Assembly (NCBI RefSeq): GCF_011044495.1 | Contig: NZ_CP049143.1 | Coordinates: 4,154,001-4,218,000 of the forward strand | Length of the DNA stretch: 64,000 nt | DNA from: Roseimicrobium sp. ORNL1 | GTDB taxonomy: Bacteria; Verrucomicrobiota; Verrucomicrobiia; Verrucomicrobiales; Verrucomicrobiaceae | Direction of reading: 5' to 3' | Shown here: positions 57,257-64,000 of the stretch, one piece after another | How the letters are laid out: each line of letters begins with the position of its first letter | Numbering within the stretch: the stretch's first letter is position 1 | Position numbers and translations under genes: made by a program | Notes under the pieces: generated by a model | What the model was told of the DNA's origin: nothing | The model's database searches: none | The model's input: the letters and a program-made list of their open reading frames with translations, nothing else

Positions 57257-58106
57257 CCGGAATACAGCACACACTCGCTCCAAGAAATCCCCCAGACGCG
57301 CCCCGCTGAAGAAACCACGGGCGGCGCGGGTGGCGACTGCACCCTCCAATCTGGCGCAACGGGCCTACGAGCACCTGCAGACGCAGCTCTGGAGCGGGAA
57401 GCTGGCGGCGGGAGAAAAGATCTCCGAGGCGCGGCTGGCCAAAGGACTGGGCATGAGCCGCACGCCGGTGCGCGAAGCCATCCGCCGTATGGAAACCGAG
57501 GGCGTCGTCACGCAACGTGCCTCCAGCGGGACCTACGTGGCGATGCCGGAGCGTGCGGAAATTGTGGAGGCGTATGAGGTGCGCATGGCCATCGAGTCTT
57601 TTGCCGTGCGCAAGGCAGCCCGTCGCATGAAGCCGGCGCAGATTCTCGAACTGCAAAAGCGCTGCGATGACATGCGCGAGGCCATTCGCGACTTTCGCGC
57701 CTCAGGTGAAACGCTCATGACTGGCGCTCCGCTGAAGCGTTATCTCAATGCGGATCTCGCGTTCCATCTGCTGCTGATCAAAGCGGCGGAGAACCGTCGC
57801 GCGCTCACCATCTTCGGCGATGTGAATCTGCGCAGTGCCATCTTCGGCTGCCGCAGCCATGAGCGGGACCTGCATCACGTGGCGTGGGTGTGGCTGAAAC
57901 ATGCGCGCGTCGCACGCTCCATTCGCCAACGCAATGCAAGTGCCGCGCAGCAGCATCTGGAAGCTCACATGCAAACCAGTATGGAGGACGCCCTGGCCTC
58001 CCACGATGCGCGGCGCGGCAAGCAGCCAAAAACCACCACCGCTCCCCCACCCCTTACTGAAGCGATGTCGGAACTCATCGCCGAACTCCGCGAACCGGCA
58101 CACTGA
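57252..58106 (+). CDS. GntR-family regulator, FadR subfamily (FCD domain)
   Basis: About 284 residues. After a basic N-terminal tail, the winged-helix HTH reads AYEHLQTQLWSGKLAAGEKISEARLAKGLGMSRTPVREAIRRMETEGVV; the C-terminal helical FCD domain contains EVRMAIESFAVRKAAR and the metal-binding Asp/His residues around NADLAFHLLLIKAA and HVAWVWLKHARVARSIR ... AHMQTSM. Ligands are likely sugar acids. GTG 57252 lies inside the operator palindrome; GTG 57330 is an alternative start that would remove the basic tail and place the operator fully upstream. First gene of the rightward sugar-acid cluster. Confidence 0.88.
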   Translation: MVRNTAHTRSKKSPRRAPLKKPRAARVATAPSNLAQRAYEHLQTQLWSGKLAAGEKISEARLAKGLGMSRTPVREAIRRMETEGVVTQRASSGTYVAMPERAEIVEAYEVRMAIESFAVRKAARRMKPAQILELQKRCDDMREAIRDFRASGETLMTGAPLKRYLNADLAFHLLLIKAAENRRALTIFGDVNLRSAIFGCRSHERDLHHVAWVWLKHARVARSIRQRNASAAQQHLEAHMQTSMEDALASHDARRGKQPKTTTAPPPLTEAMSELIAELREPAH

Positions 58107-58134
58107 ACTGCTAGCGCCTCATCTCACATTTCTC

Positions 58135-58818
58135 ATGGTATCTACCATCACCAACACTGCATTCTCACCCGCATGGCGCGACCGGATTCAAAAGTCCGGC
58201 GTCATTGCCACCATCATCCTTGAAGATCCGGATGCCGCCGTACCGCTCGCCAATGCCCTATGTGACGGCGGAGTCGATTGCATCGAGCTCACCCTTCGCA
58301 CCGAAGGCGCTTTGGAAGCCCTGCGCCGCATGTCCAGCGAAGTGCCACGTGCCTTGGTGGGAGCGGGCACGGTGCTGACGCCGCAACAGGTACATGCGTG
58401 CGTGGAAGCGGGAGCGAAGTTTGGTGTGGCGCCGGGAACGAATCCTCGTGTGATACAGGAAGCGCAGAGTGCGGGCTGGTCCTTCGCGCCAGGCGTATGC
58501 ACGCCCTCCGATGTGGAGCGTGCGCTGGAACTCGGTTGCACGCTGCTGAAGTTTTTTCCCTGCGAGCCGTGCGGTGGCCTGACTTACCTGCGGAGCATCG
58601 CCGCCCCTTTCGCGCATCTCGGTGTGCAGTTTGTCCCGCTGGGCGGAATCGATGAACACAATGCCGCGAGCTATCTGGGAGATCCGTTGGTGCCAGCCAT
58701 CGGAGGTTCCTGGCTCGCGCCAAAAAATTTGATCCATCAGCGCGATTGGGAATCCATCACGGCCCGTGCGCGTGCCATCCGTGAACTCATTGACCGCACC
58801 CGGGGAGGCAACTCGTGA
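58135..58818 (+). CDS. eda: 2-keto-3-deoxy-6-phosphogluconate aldolase (KDPG/KHG aldolase)
   Basis: 227 residues. The class I aldolase fold shows GGVDCIELTLRT (the catalytic Glu), VGAGTVLTPQQVHACVEAGAKF, APGTNPRVI, FAPGVCTPSD and the Schiff-base Lys in LLKFFPCEP, then PLGGIDEHNA. It splits KDPG (or KHG) into pyruvate and glyceraldehyde 3-phosphate (or glyoxylate). It is followed by the KDG kinase gene with a 4-bp GTGA overlap. A short inverted repeat (ATGGTA TC TACCAT, 58135-58148) spans its start and may be a second operator. Confidence 0.9.
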   Translation: MVSTITNTAFSPAWRDRIQKSGVIATIILEDPDAAVPLANALCDGGVDCIELTLRTEGALEALRRMSSEVPRALVGAGTVLTPQQVHACVEAGAKFGVAPGTNPRVIQEAQSAGWSFAPGVCTPSDVERALELGCTLLKFFPCEPCGGLTYLRSIAAPFAHLGVQFVPLGGIDEHNAASYLGDPLVPAIGGSWLAPKNLIHQRDWESITARARAIRELIDRTRGGNS

Positions 58819-59891
58819 GCCGCGCGGTCGTTGTTACCCTCGGGGAAATCATGATGCGCCTCGCCACGCCGGGGCATGCACGCTTTCAGCAGGCAATGCC
58901 CGGCATGCTGCAGAGTACCTTCGCAGGGGCAGAGGCAACGGTGGCGGCAGCGCTCGCCCACTGGGGTGGGAATGCTTCCTTCGTATCGGCGCTGCCGGCT
59001 CATGCCATCGCGGACGCGTGCCTGGTGAATCTGCGACAGTTCGGCGTGGATACACGCCCCGTTTTGCGCACGCCGCATGGCCGCCTTGGGCTGTTCTTCC
59101 TGGAGGCAGGTGCAAATCAGCGACCGCACCAGGTCATTTATGATCGTGAGGGTGCCTCCGTGGCCATCACGCCACCGGAGGCCTATGACTGGAATGCCAT
59201 CTTCGCGGATGCGACCTGGTTTCACATCACCGGCATCACACCCGCCCTTTCTGAGAATGCGGCGAATGTCGCGCGGACTGCTTTGCGTGAAGCTTCCGCA
59301 CGCGGACTGCAAATTTCGCTCGATGTGAACTTCCGCAGCAAACTGTGGAACTGGTCTCTGCCCCTCACTCCGGTACAACTCGCCGCACGCACGCTGCAGG
59401 AACTCATGCCCATGGTGACCGTCTTCATGGGCGGTCGTGAAGATGCTGCCGCTTTGCTGGATATCCAGGCGGATGCTGGCGCGAAGAATCCGGATGTGAA
59501 TGTGGCCCGCAAACTCGCCACGCGCTATCCACAACTCACGCACATCGCCATGAGCCTGCGTGAAGGCGTCTCTGCCAATCACAGTTTGTGGAGCGGGATG
59601 CTGCATGCTGTGGCCACGGACACCACGCACTTCGCTCCCATGCATGATGGCGACGTGGTGCCGCATGAGATTCCGAACATCGTGGATCGTCTCGGTGCCG
59701 GTGATGCGTTTGCGGCGGGAATCATCTACGCACTCTCGGCTCCAGGGTCCCGTGACCCGGCACACGCCGTCCGATTCGCAGTAGCCGCCGGTTGTCTCGC
59801 GCACTCCGTCGAGGGTGACTTTGTGCATGTCTCGCGTGCCGAGGTGGAAGCGCTCATGCAGGGCGATGCCTCTTCCCGAGTGAAACGCTGA
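58815..59891 (+). CDS. kdgK: 2-dehydro-3-deoxygluconokinase (PfkB family)
   Basis: 358 residues, GTG start overlapping the aldolase stop. PfkB-family ribokinase fold: GEIMMRLATPG and FAGAEATVAAALAHWGGN near the N-terminus, and the catalytic RLGAGDAFAAGIIY (anion-hole Gly-Ala-Gly and the Asp base). It phosphorylates 2-keto-3-deoxygluconate to KDPG, the substrate of the aldolase encoded just upstream. Length is at the upper end of the family. The cluster position supports KDG as the substrate. Confidence 0.88.
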   Translation: MSRAVVVTLGEIMMRLATPGHARFQQAMPGMLQSTFAGAEATVAAALAHWGGNASFVSALPAHAIADACLVNLRQFGVDTRPVLRTPHGRLGLFFLEAGANQRPHQVIYDREGASVAITPPEAYDWNAIFADATWFHITGITPALSENAANVARTALREASARGLQISLDVNFRSKLWNWSLPLTPVQLAARTLQELMPMVTVFMGGREDAAALLDIQADAGAKNPDVNVARKLATRYPQLTHIAMSLREGVSANHSLWSGMLHAVATDTTHFAPMHDGDVVPHEIPNIVDRLGAGDAFAAGIIYALSAPGSRDPAHAVRFAVAAGCLAHSVEGDFVHVSRAEVEALMQGDASSRVKR

Positions 59892-59909
59892 ACACGACTA
59901 CTCCGCGCT

Positions 59910-61349
59910 ATGGCCACGCGTTCCCTTTCACAAGAAACCACTGCTACTGCTGCTACACCCACGCGTGTGCGGCACAGCGTGCTTTGGTTCGTCTGCATCC
60001 TGTCCATGATCACGTACTTGGACCGCGTGGCACTGGCCTCGGCGGCGGGAGATGTGGTAAAGGCACTGGACCTGGACAGTGTAGCCGACTTGAAGTGGGC
60101 CTTCACCGCATTCGCATTGGCATACGCCCTCTTCGAAGTGCCCACGGGCTGGATGGGCGACATGTTCGGACCTCGTAAGGCGCTGCTGCGCATCGTGCTG
60201 TGGTGGTCCGTGTTCACCGTGCTCACCGCAGCGGCAGGCCTGAAGTTCGGTCCGGTGACGTTGGGACTTGGGTTCTTGATTGTAGTGCGATTGCTCTTCG
60301 GCATTGGCGAGGCGGGCGCCTATCCGAACATCACCCGCGCTCTGCACAACTGGCTGCCACTGCAGGAGCGCGGGCGCGGTCAGGGCACGGTCTGGTTCTT
60401 CGGGAAACTCATGGGCGGACTCACCCCCTTCCTGTGGACACTGCTTGTGGTGGGCACCACTTACACCCCTGCTCTCTTTGGATGGCGCACGGCCTTCTGT
60501 GTGTTCGGTGTCATCGGTGTGATATGGTGCATCACTTTTGCGAGAAAGTTTCGCGACCAGCCGGAGCAGCATCCGGGGGTGAATGCCGAAGAGTTGGAGT
60601 ACATTCACCGCAACCGTGCCGCCGTGAAGGAATCCCACAGCGGCGTGCCGTGGAAGCGCATCGTCACGGACTGGAATTTCCTCGCCCTCTGCCTCATGTA
60701 TTCCGCGCAGGCGTATGGGTGGTATTTCAACATCACGTACCTGCCACAGTTCCTGGAGAAACACTACGGCATGCCAAATTCCAGCCTGCTGGGCGCGCTC
60801 TACAAAGGTGGGCCGCTACTCGCGGGCGCCCTGGGTTGCCTCTTCGGCGGCATGATCACAGACTCCATCATCCGTCGCACCGGTGATCGTAAAAGGGCGC
60901 GACGCCTCTGCGGCTGGGTGGGCCACAGCATCTGCGTGCTCTGCTTCCTCATTGCCCCCGTAGCACCGAATGCCTTCATCTTCTTTCTCGCAGTATCACT
61001 CGCGGCCCTCTGCACGGACCTCACCCTGCCAAGCGCCTGGGCCACGTGCCAGGATATCGGCGGGCGATTCGCAGGCACCATCGGAGCCTTCATGAACATG
61101 GGAGCCGGACTCGCTGGTGCACTCGCTGGGTGGGTCACGGGTTCGGTGCTCGAACGTTCGGTGATGAACCACGCAGTCTCACTCGGTGTCGAGGTGAAGG
61201 CGCTCACCACAGAGCAGGCAAACGCCGCCTTGCTGCATGGATACCATATGAATTTCTACAGCTTCGCCGCGCTCTACGTCGTGGCCTTCCTCTGCTGGTT
61301 CAAGATTGATCCCACCCGCCCTATCGACCCTGCCACGGCTCCGGACTGA
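59910..61349 (+). CDS. MFS transporter, anion:cation symporter (hexuronate/glucarate type)
   Basis: 479 residues with about 12 transmembrane segments. It begins with SVLWFVCILSMITYLDRVALA, and MFS motif A is GWMGDMFGPRKALL; a LLFGIGEAGAYPN block is characteristic of the ACS family (ExuT/GudP-like). It should import sugar acids such as hexuronates or KDG in symport with protons, at the inner membrane. It lies 18 bp after the KDG kinase gene and 30 bp before the sialidase-like gene, so it is part of the operon. Confidence 0.9.
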   Translation: MATRSLSQETTATAATPTRVRHSVLWFVCILSMITYLDRVALASAAGDVVKALDLDSVADLKWAFTAFALAYALFEVPTGWMGDMFGPRKALLRIVLWWSVFTVLTAAAGLKFGPVTLGLGFLIVVRLLFGIGEAGAYPNITRALHNWLPLQERGRGQGTVWFFGKLMGGLTPFLWTLLVVGTTYTPALFGWRTAFCVFGVIGVIWCITFARKFRDQPEQHPGVNAEELEYIHRNRAAVKESHSGVPWKRIVTDWNFLALCLMYSAQAYGWYFNITYLPQFLEKHYGMPNSSLLGALYKGGPLLAGALGCLFGGMITDSIIRRTGDRKRARRLCGWVGHSICVLCFLIAPVAPNAFIFFLAVSLAALCTDLTLPSAWATCQDIGGRFAGTIGAFMNMGAGLAGALAGWVTGSVLERSVMNHAVSLGVEVKALTTEQANAALLHGYHMNFYSFAALYVVAFLCWFKIDPTRPIDPATAPD

Positions 61350-61379
61350 TCCCCCTGTTCACGATTGATACACCCCATC

Positions 61380-63815
61380 ATGAATACTCACGCCCTCATC
61401 ACCCGCTTCGCCTGCGCTCTCGTTTTGCTGGGCTCCACGGCAGTCGCCGCGGATCCACACGATGCCCTCACGCCGGTGAAGGTGAACTTCTCCCCCGGGC
61501 CTGAATATGGCGACAGCACCCGTATCTTCCAGGGCATCCCCGGCATGGAGCGCGCTGCCAACGGCCGGCTCTGGGCACTCTGGTACGCAGGTGGTCCTGA
61601 TGAACCCGGCGAAGGCAAGGGCAACTATGTGATGCTCGTGACGCGTGGTGATGACGGCAAATCGTGGTCCGGCCCACGACTCGTCATCGATCCGCCCGGC
61701 GATGTGCGCGCCTACGATCCCACGCTGTGGCACGATCCGCAGGGACGTCTCTGGCTCTTTTGGGCACAGTCCAGCCACTGGTGGGATGGGCGTTCCGGCA
61801 CCTGGGCCATAGTCACGGAGAATTCCGGTGACGAGAATCCGAGATGGTCGGAGCCACAACGCCTCTGCAACGGCATCATGATGAACAAGCCCACCGTGCG
61901 CAGCAACGGCGAATGGCTCCTCCCTGTTTCCATGTGGGCCATGCCTGTGGACAAGCGCACGCGTGAGGAGCATCGTCACAATCTCCCCGAGGAAAGCGGC
62001 GCCCAAGTGGTCATCTCCCGCAACAAGGGCCACACCTTCGCCTTCCTCGGCAAGACCCGCGCTCCGGAGAACATCTTCGACGAGCACATGGTCGTAGAGC
62101 GCAAGGACGGCAGCCTCTGGATGCTCATCCGCACCAAGGCTGGCATCGCTGAGAGCATTTCCACGGATGGCGGCAAGACGTGGACACCCGGGGCTCCTTC
62201 GAAGATCCCACACGTGAATTCACGCTTCTTCATCCGCCGGCTGAACTCAGGGAAGCTTCTACTCGTGCGCCACAATCCACCGGACATGAAAACGCGCTCC
62301 CACCTCACCGCGTGGCTGAGTGACGACGACGGCATCACCTGGACAGGCGGTCTCATGCTCGATGAGCGCAAGGGTGTATCCTACCCTGATGGGGTGCAGA
62401 ACAAGGACGGCGTGATTCGGATCATCTATGACTTCGAGCGCACCGAGGCGAAGCAAATTCTCATGGCAGCTTTCACAGAGGCCGACGTCGCCGCGGGCAA
62501 ACCCTCCGATACCACCCGTCTGCGAGTCCAGGTAAATCAATCCACCGCCATCTCACCGAAGAAGAAGGAGAAAGAACCCGAAAAGAAATCCCCTTCACCA
62601 GCGAAATCGGCCACGACCTCCACCTCCGCAGCAAGCGCAGTCCCTTCTCCCGACTCTTTCGGCATCACCACCCTCACACCTCCGGTACTCAATACCAATC
62701 CCGGTCCGCGCTACTGGCCGCGTCTTCGCATGTGGCAAGGCATCCCCGGCATCGAGCGCAGTCCCAACGGCCGTCTCTGGGCTACGTGGTATACCGGACC
62801 TCTCGCCGAGGGCAGCGAAGGCAATCACGCCGTGCTGGTCACCAGTGAGGACGATGGCAAGACGTGGACGAATCCCGTGGCTGTGTATGATGCCAGCCTC
62901 TTCTTCAGCGGCAATACCGGCGATCCGCATCTCTGGGTGGATCCCAAAGGCCAGCTTTGGTGGTTCGTGTATCGCAACATGCGCATCAAGGATGCCAATG
63001 GCATCCGCTCGCTGTGGGGATTCCGCATGGTGGATGCAGAGAGCGCAACGCCACAGTTTCACCCGCCTGTGTTCGCAGGATTCGGTGTCGGGTTGAACAA
63101 GGCGACCGTCCTTGCCAATGGCGACTGGATTCGCCCCATCGACAATTTCAACTCCAAGGACCCAGAGCGCACCCTCTTCTACGTATCCCGCGATCAGGGA
63201 GCAAGCTTCACTCCTCTGTCCAAAGCACGCGTCAAGGACGGCGTCTTCTCCGAGCATCAAGTCGTGCAACGCAAAGATGGAAGCCTCATCGCTCTTGTGC
63301 GCACCAGTTATGGCATTGGGCAAATCGAGTCCTTCGACAACGGCGCCACCTGGGTGAATGACAAGCCCTTCACCACCGAGCGTGGTGTGAACACCCGATT
63401 CTTCTTTACCAGGCTGAAGTCCGGCAACTGGCTCCTCGTGGTGAATGATGTCCCCAAGGGGCGCAGCCGCCTGACCGCGATGCTCTCCGAGGACGAAGGC
63501 AAGACCTGGCCGCACAAGCTGCTCCTCGACGACCGCCAGTCGGTGAGCTACCCGGATGGCACGGAGGGAGCGAACGGCTGCCTCTACATCACCTATGACT
63601 GCGGCCGCTACACCAAGGACGAGCAGGAAATTCTCTTCGCCAAGATTACGGAAGCCGACATCAAGGCCGGCAAACTGGTGAACGAAGGCAGCCGTCTCCG
63701 GCAACTCATCAATCGTCTGGCCGACCACGGCGGCGGCGTGCGCGAGACCCGTGAACCGCAACTCATGGAAAAGGCGGACGAGGTCGCAAAAGGCCGCATC
63801 GCAGAGAAAAACTGA
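61380..63815 (+). CDS. Secreted tandem sialidase-like (double BNR propeller) protein
   Basis: 811 residues with signal peptide (FACALVLLGSTAVAADP). Two homologous six-bladed propellers are fused: residues about 35-390 and 435-770. Both open with a closely similar FQGIPGMERAANGRLWALW / WQGIPGIERSPNGRLWATW block. Asp-boxes (SxDxGxTW type) recur: RGDDGKSW, STDGGKTW, SDDDGITW in the first half and SEDDGKTW, SFDNGATW, SEDEGKTW in the second. They are joined by a Lys/Ser/Thr/Pro linker (residues 393-433). This is sialidase-like but a complete arginine triad was not confirmed in either half. Last visible gene of the sugar-acid cluster, likely releasing the substrate outside the cytoplasm. Confidence 0.85.
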   Translation: MNTHALITRFACALVLLGSTAVAADPHDALTPVKVNFSPGPEYGDSTRIFQGIPGMERAANGRLWALWYAGGPDEPGEGKGNYVMLVTRGDDGKSWSGPRLVIDPPGDVRAYDPTLWHDPQGRLWLFWAQSSHWWDGRSGTWAIVTENSGDENPRWSEPQRLCNGIMMNKPTVRSNGEWLLPVSMWAMPVDKRTREEHRHNLPEESGAQVVISRNKGHTFAFLGKTRAPENIFDEHMVVERKDGSLWMLIRTKAGIAESISTDGGKTWTPGAPSKIPHVNSRFFIRRLNSGKLLLVRHNPPDMKTRSHLTAWLSDDDGITWTGGLMLDERKGVSYPDGVQNKDGVIRIIYDFERTEAKQILMAAFTEADVAAGKPSDTTRLRVQVNQSTAISPKKKEKEPEKKSPSPAKSATTSTSAASAVPSPDSFGITTLTPPVLNTNPGPRYWPRLRMWQGIPGIERSPNGRLWATWYTGPLAEGSEGNHAVLVTSEDDGKTWTNPVAVYDASLFFSGNTGDPHLWVDPKGQLWWFVYRNMRIKDANGIRSLWGFRMVDAESATPQFHPPVFAGFGVGLNKATVLANGDWIRPIDNFNSKDPERTLFYVSRDQGASFTPLSKARVKDGVFSEHQVVQRKDGSLIALVRTSYGIGQIESFDNGATWVNDKPFTTERGVNTRFFFTRLKSGNWLLVVNDVPKGRSRLTAMLSEDEGKTWPHKLLLDDRQSVSYPDGTEGANGCLYITYDCGRYTKDEQEILFAKITEADIKAGKLVNEGSRLRQLINRLADHGGGVRETREPQLMEKADEVAKGRIAEKN

Positions 63816-63887
63816 AAAACTTCTCCCCACCTCTCCGGTTATTGTCTCCCCGCTGATGATTCCCGGCCGCCTCCTCCCACTCAACCC

Positions 63888-64000
63888 GTGAACGAAGACC
63901 TGATCATCTTCATCAGGGCTGTATTGGGAACGGACCATCTCCCCTCCGAAGTGCGGAATGCCGCAACCTCGCTGGACTTCGTCTCACAGAGCACGTTTGA
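63888..64000 (+). CDS. Partial gene starting at GTG, running off the right edge
   Basis: From GTG 63888 the frame is open to the window end (MNEDLIIFIRAVLGTDHLPS and onward). It is too short to identify. An ATG at 63856 in another frame stops at once. Included as a possible 5' end of a gene. Confidence 0.4.
   Translation, partial: MNEDLIIFIRAVLGTDHLPSEVRNAATSLDFVSQSTF

Overview
The window looks like a chromosomal segment from a high-GC member of the Verrucomicrobiota (Verrucomicrobiaceae-like); a planctomycete is less likely. The evidence is the gene content: an adjacent DUF1592-type cytochrome gene and DUF1552 gene, several secreted sialidase-like, DUF1080-like, DUF4159 and DUF3160 proteins, PQQ-type propellers and many short secreted proteins of unknown function, mixed with ordinary housekeeping genes (rlmN, thiC, prmA, amt, katG, selO). 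This assignment is inferred from protein families; no rRNA or other taxonomic marker is present.

Layout. 1-2.6 kb: the end of an unknown gene, rlmN and an RlmI-like methyltransferase. 2.8-4.4 kb: an AT-rich two-gene module (nucleotidyltransferase-fold protein plus DUF262 protein) joined by an ATGA overlap. 4.8-7.1 kb: katG with a strong terminator. 7.2-25.7 kb: mostly secreted or periplasmic genes (sialidase-like, DUF1552/DUF1592 pair, esterases, a PL6-like lyase and a second beta-helix protein in one operon, DUF4159), with selO among them. 25.8-35.3 kb: an Ala/Lys/Glu coiled-coil protein, a winged-helix/TPR protein, an ECF42-like sigma factor with two DGPF/YCII proteins, a SUKH-like protein, and secreted LamG-like and PQQ-propeller proteins.

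35.3-41.1 kb is the most rearranged part. It holds a long imperfect palindrome and an AT-rich two-gene operon whose second gene (membrane plus TPR protein) is split by an IS5-family element with a CTAG target duplication. A decayed copy of the 3' end of thiC follows, then an unrecognised gene abutting the intact thiC. Upstream of thiC lie a small membrane-protein gene and a TPP riboswitch with a leader terminator. 43.5-52.5 kb: a fold-back repeat, a glycosyltransferase, two copies of a double-hairpin repeat, a GH-A-like secreted protein, an acyl-carrier-like gene whose two halves are in reversed order, and an operon of a small protein, a roadblock-like protein and a long Amt transporter.

52.5-64 kb: an aminotransferase, prmA, DUF3160, then a sugar-acid catabolic cluster reading rightwards: GntR/FadR-type regulator, KDPG aldolase, KDG kinase (4-bp overlap), MFS transporter and a double-propeller sialidase-like enzyme. 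A perfect 30-bp palindrome resembling UxuR/ExuR-type operators sits between DUF3160 and the regulator. The simplest reading is an inducible pathway in which extracellular glycan products enter through the MFS permease and pass through KDG kinase and KDPG aldolase to pyruvate and glyceraldehyde 3-phosphate.
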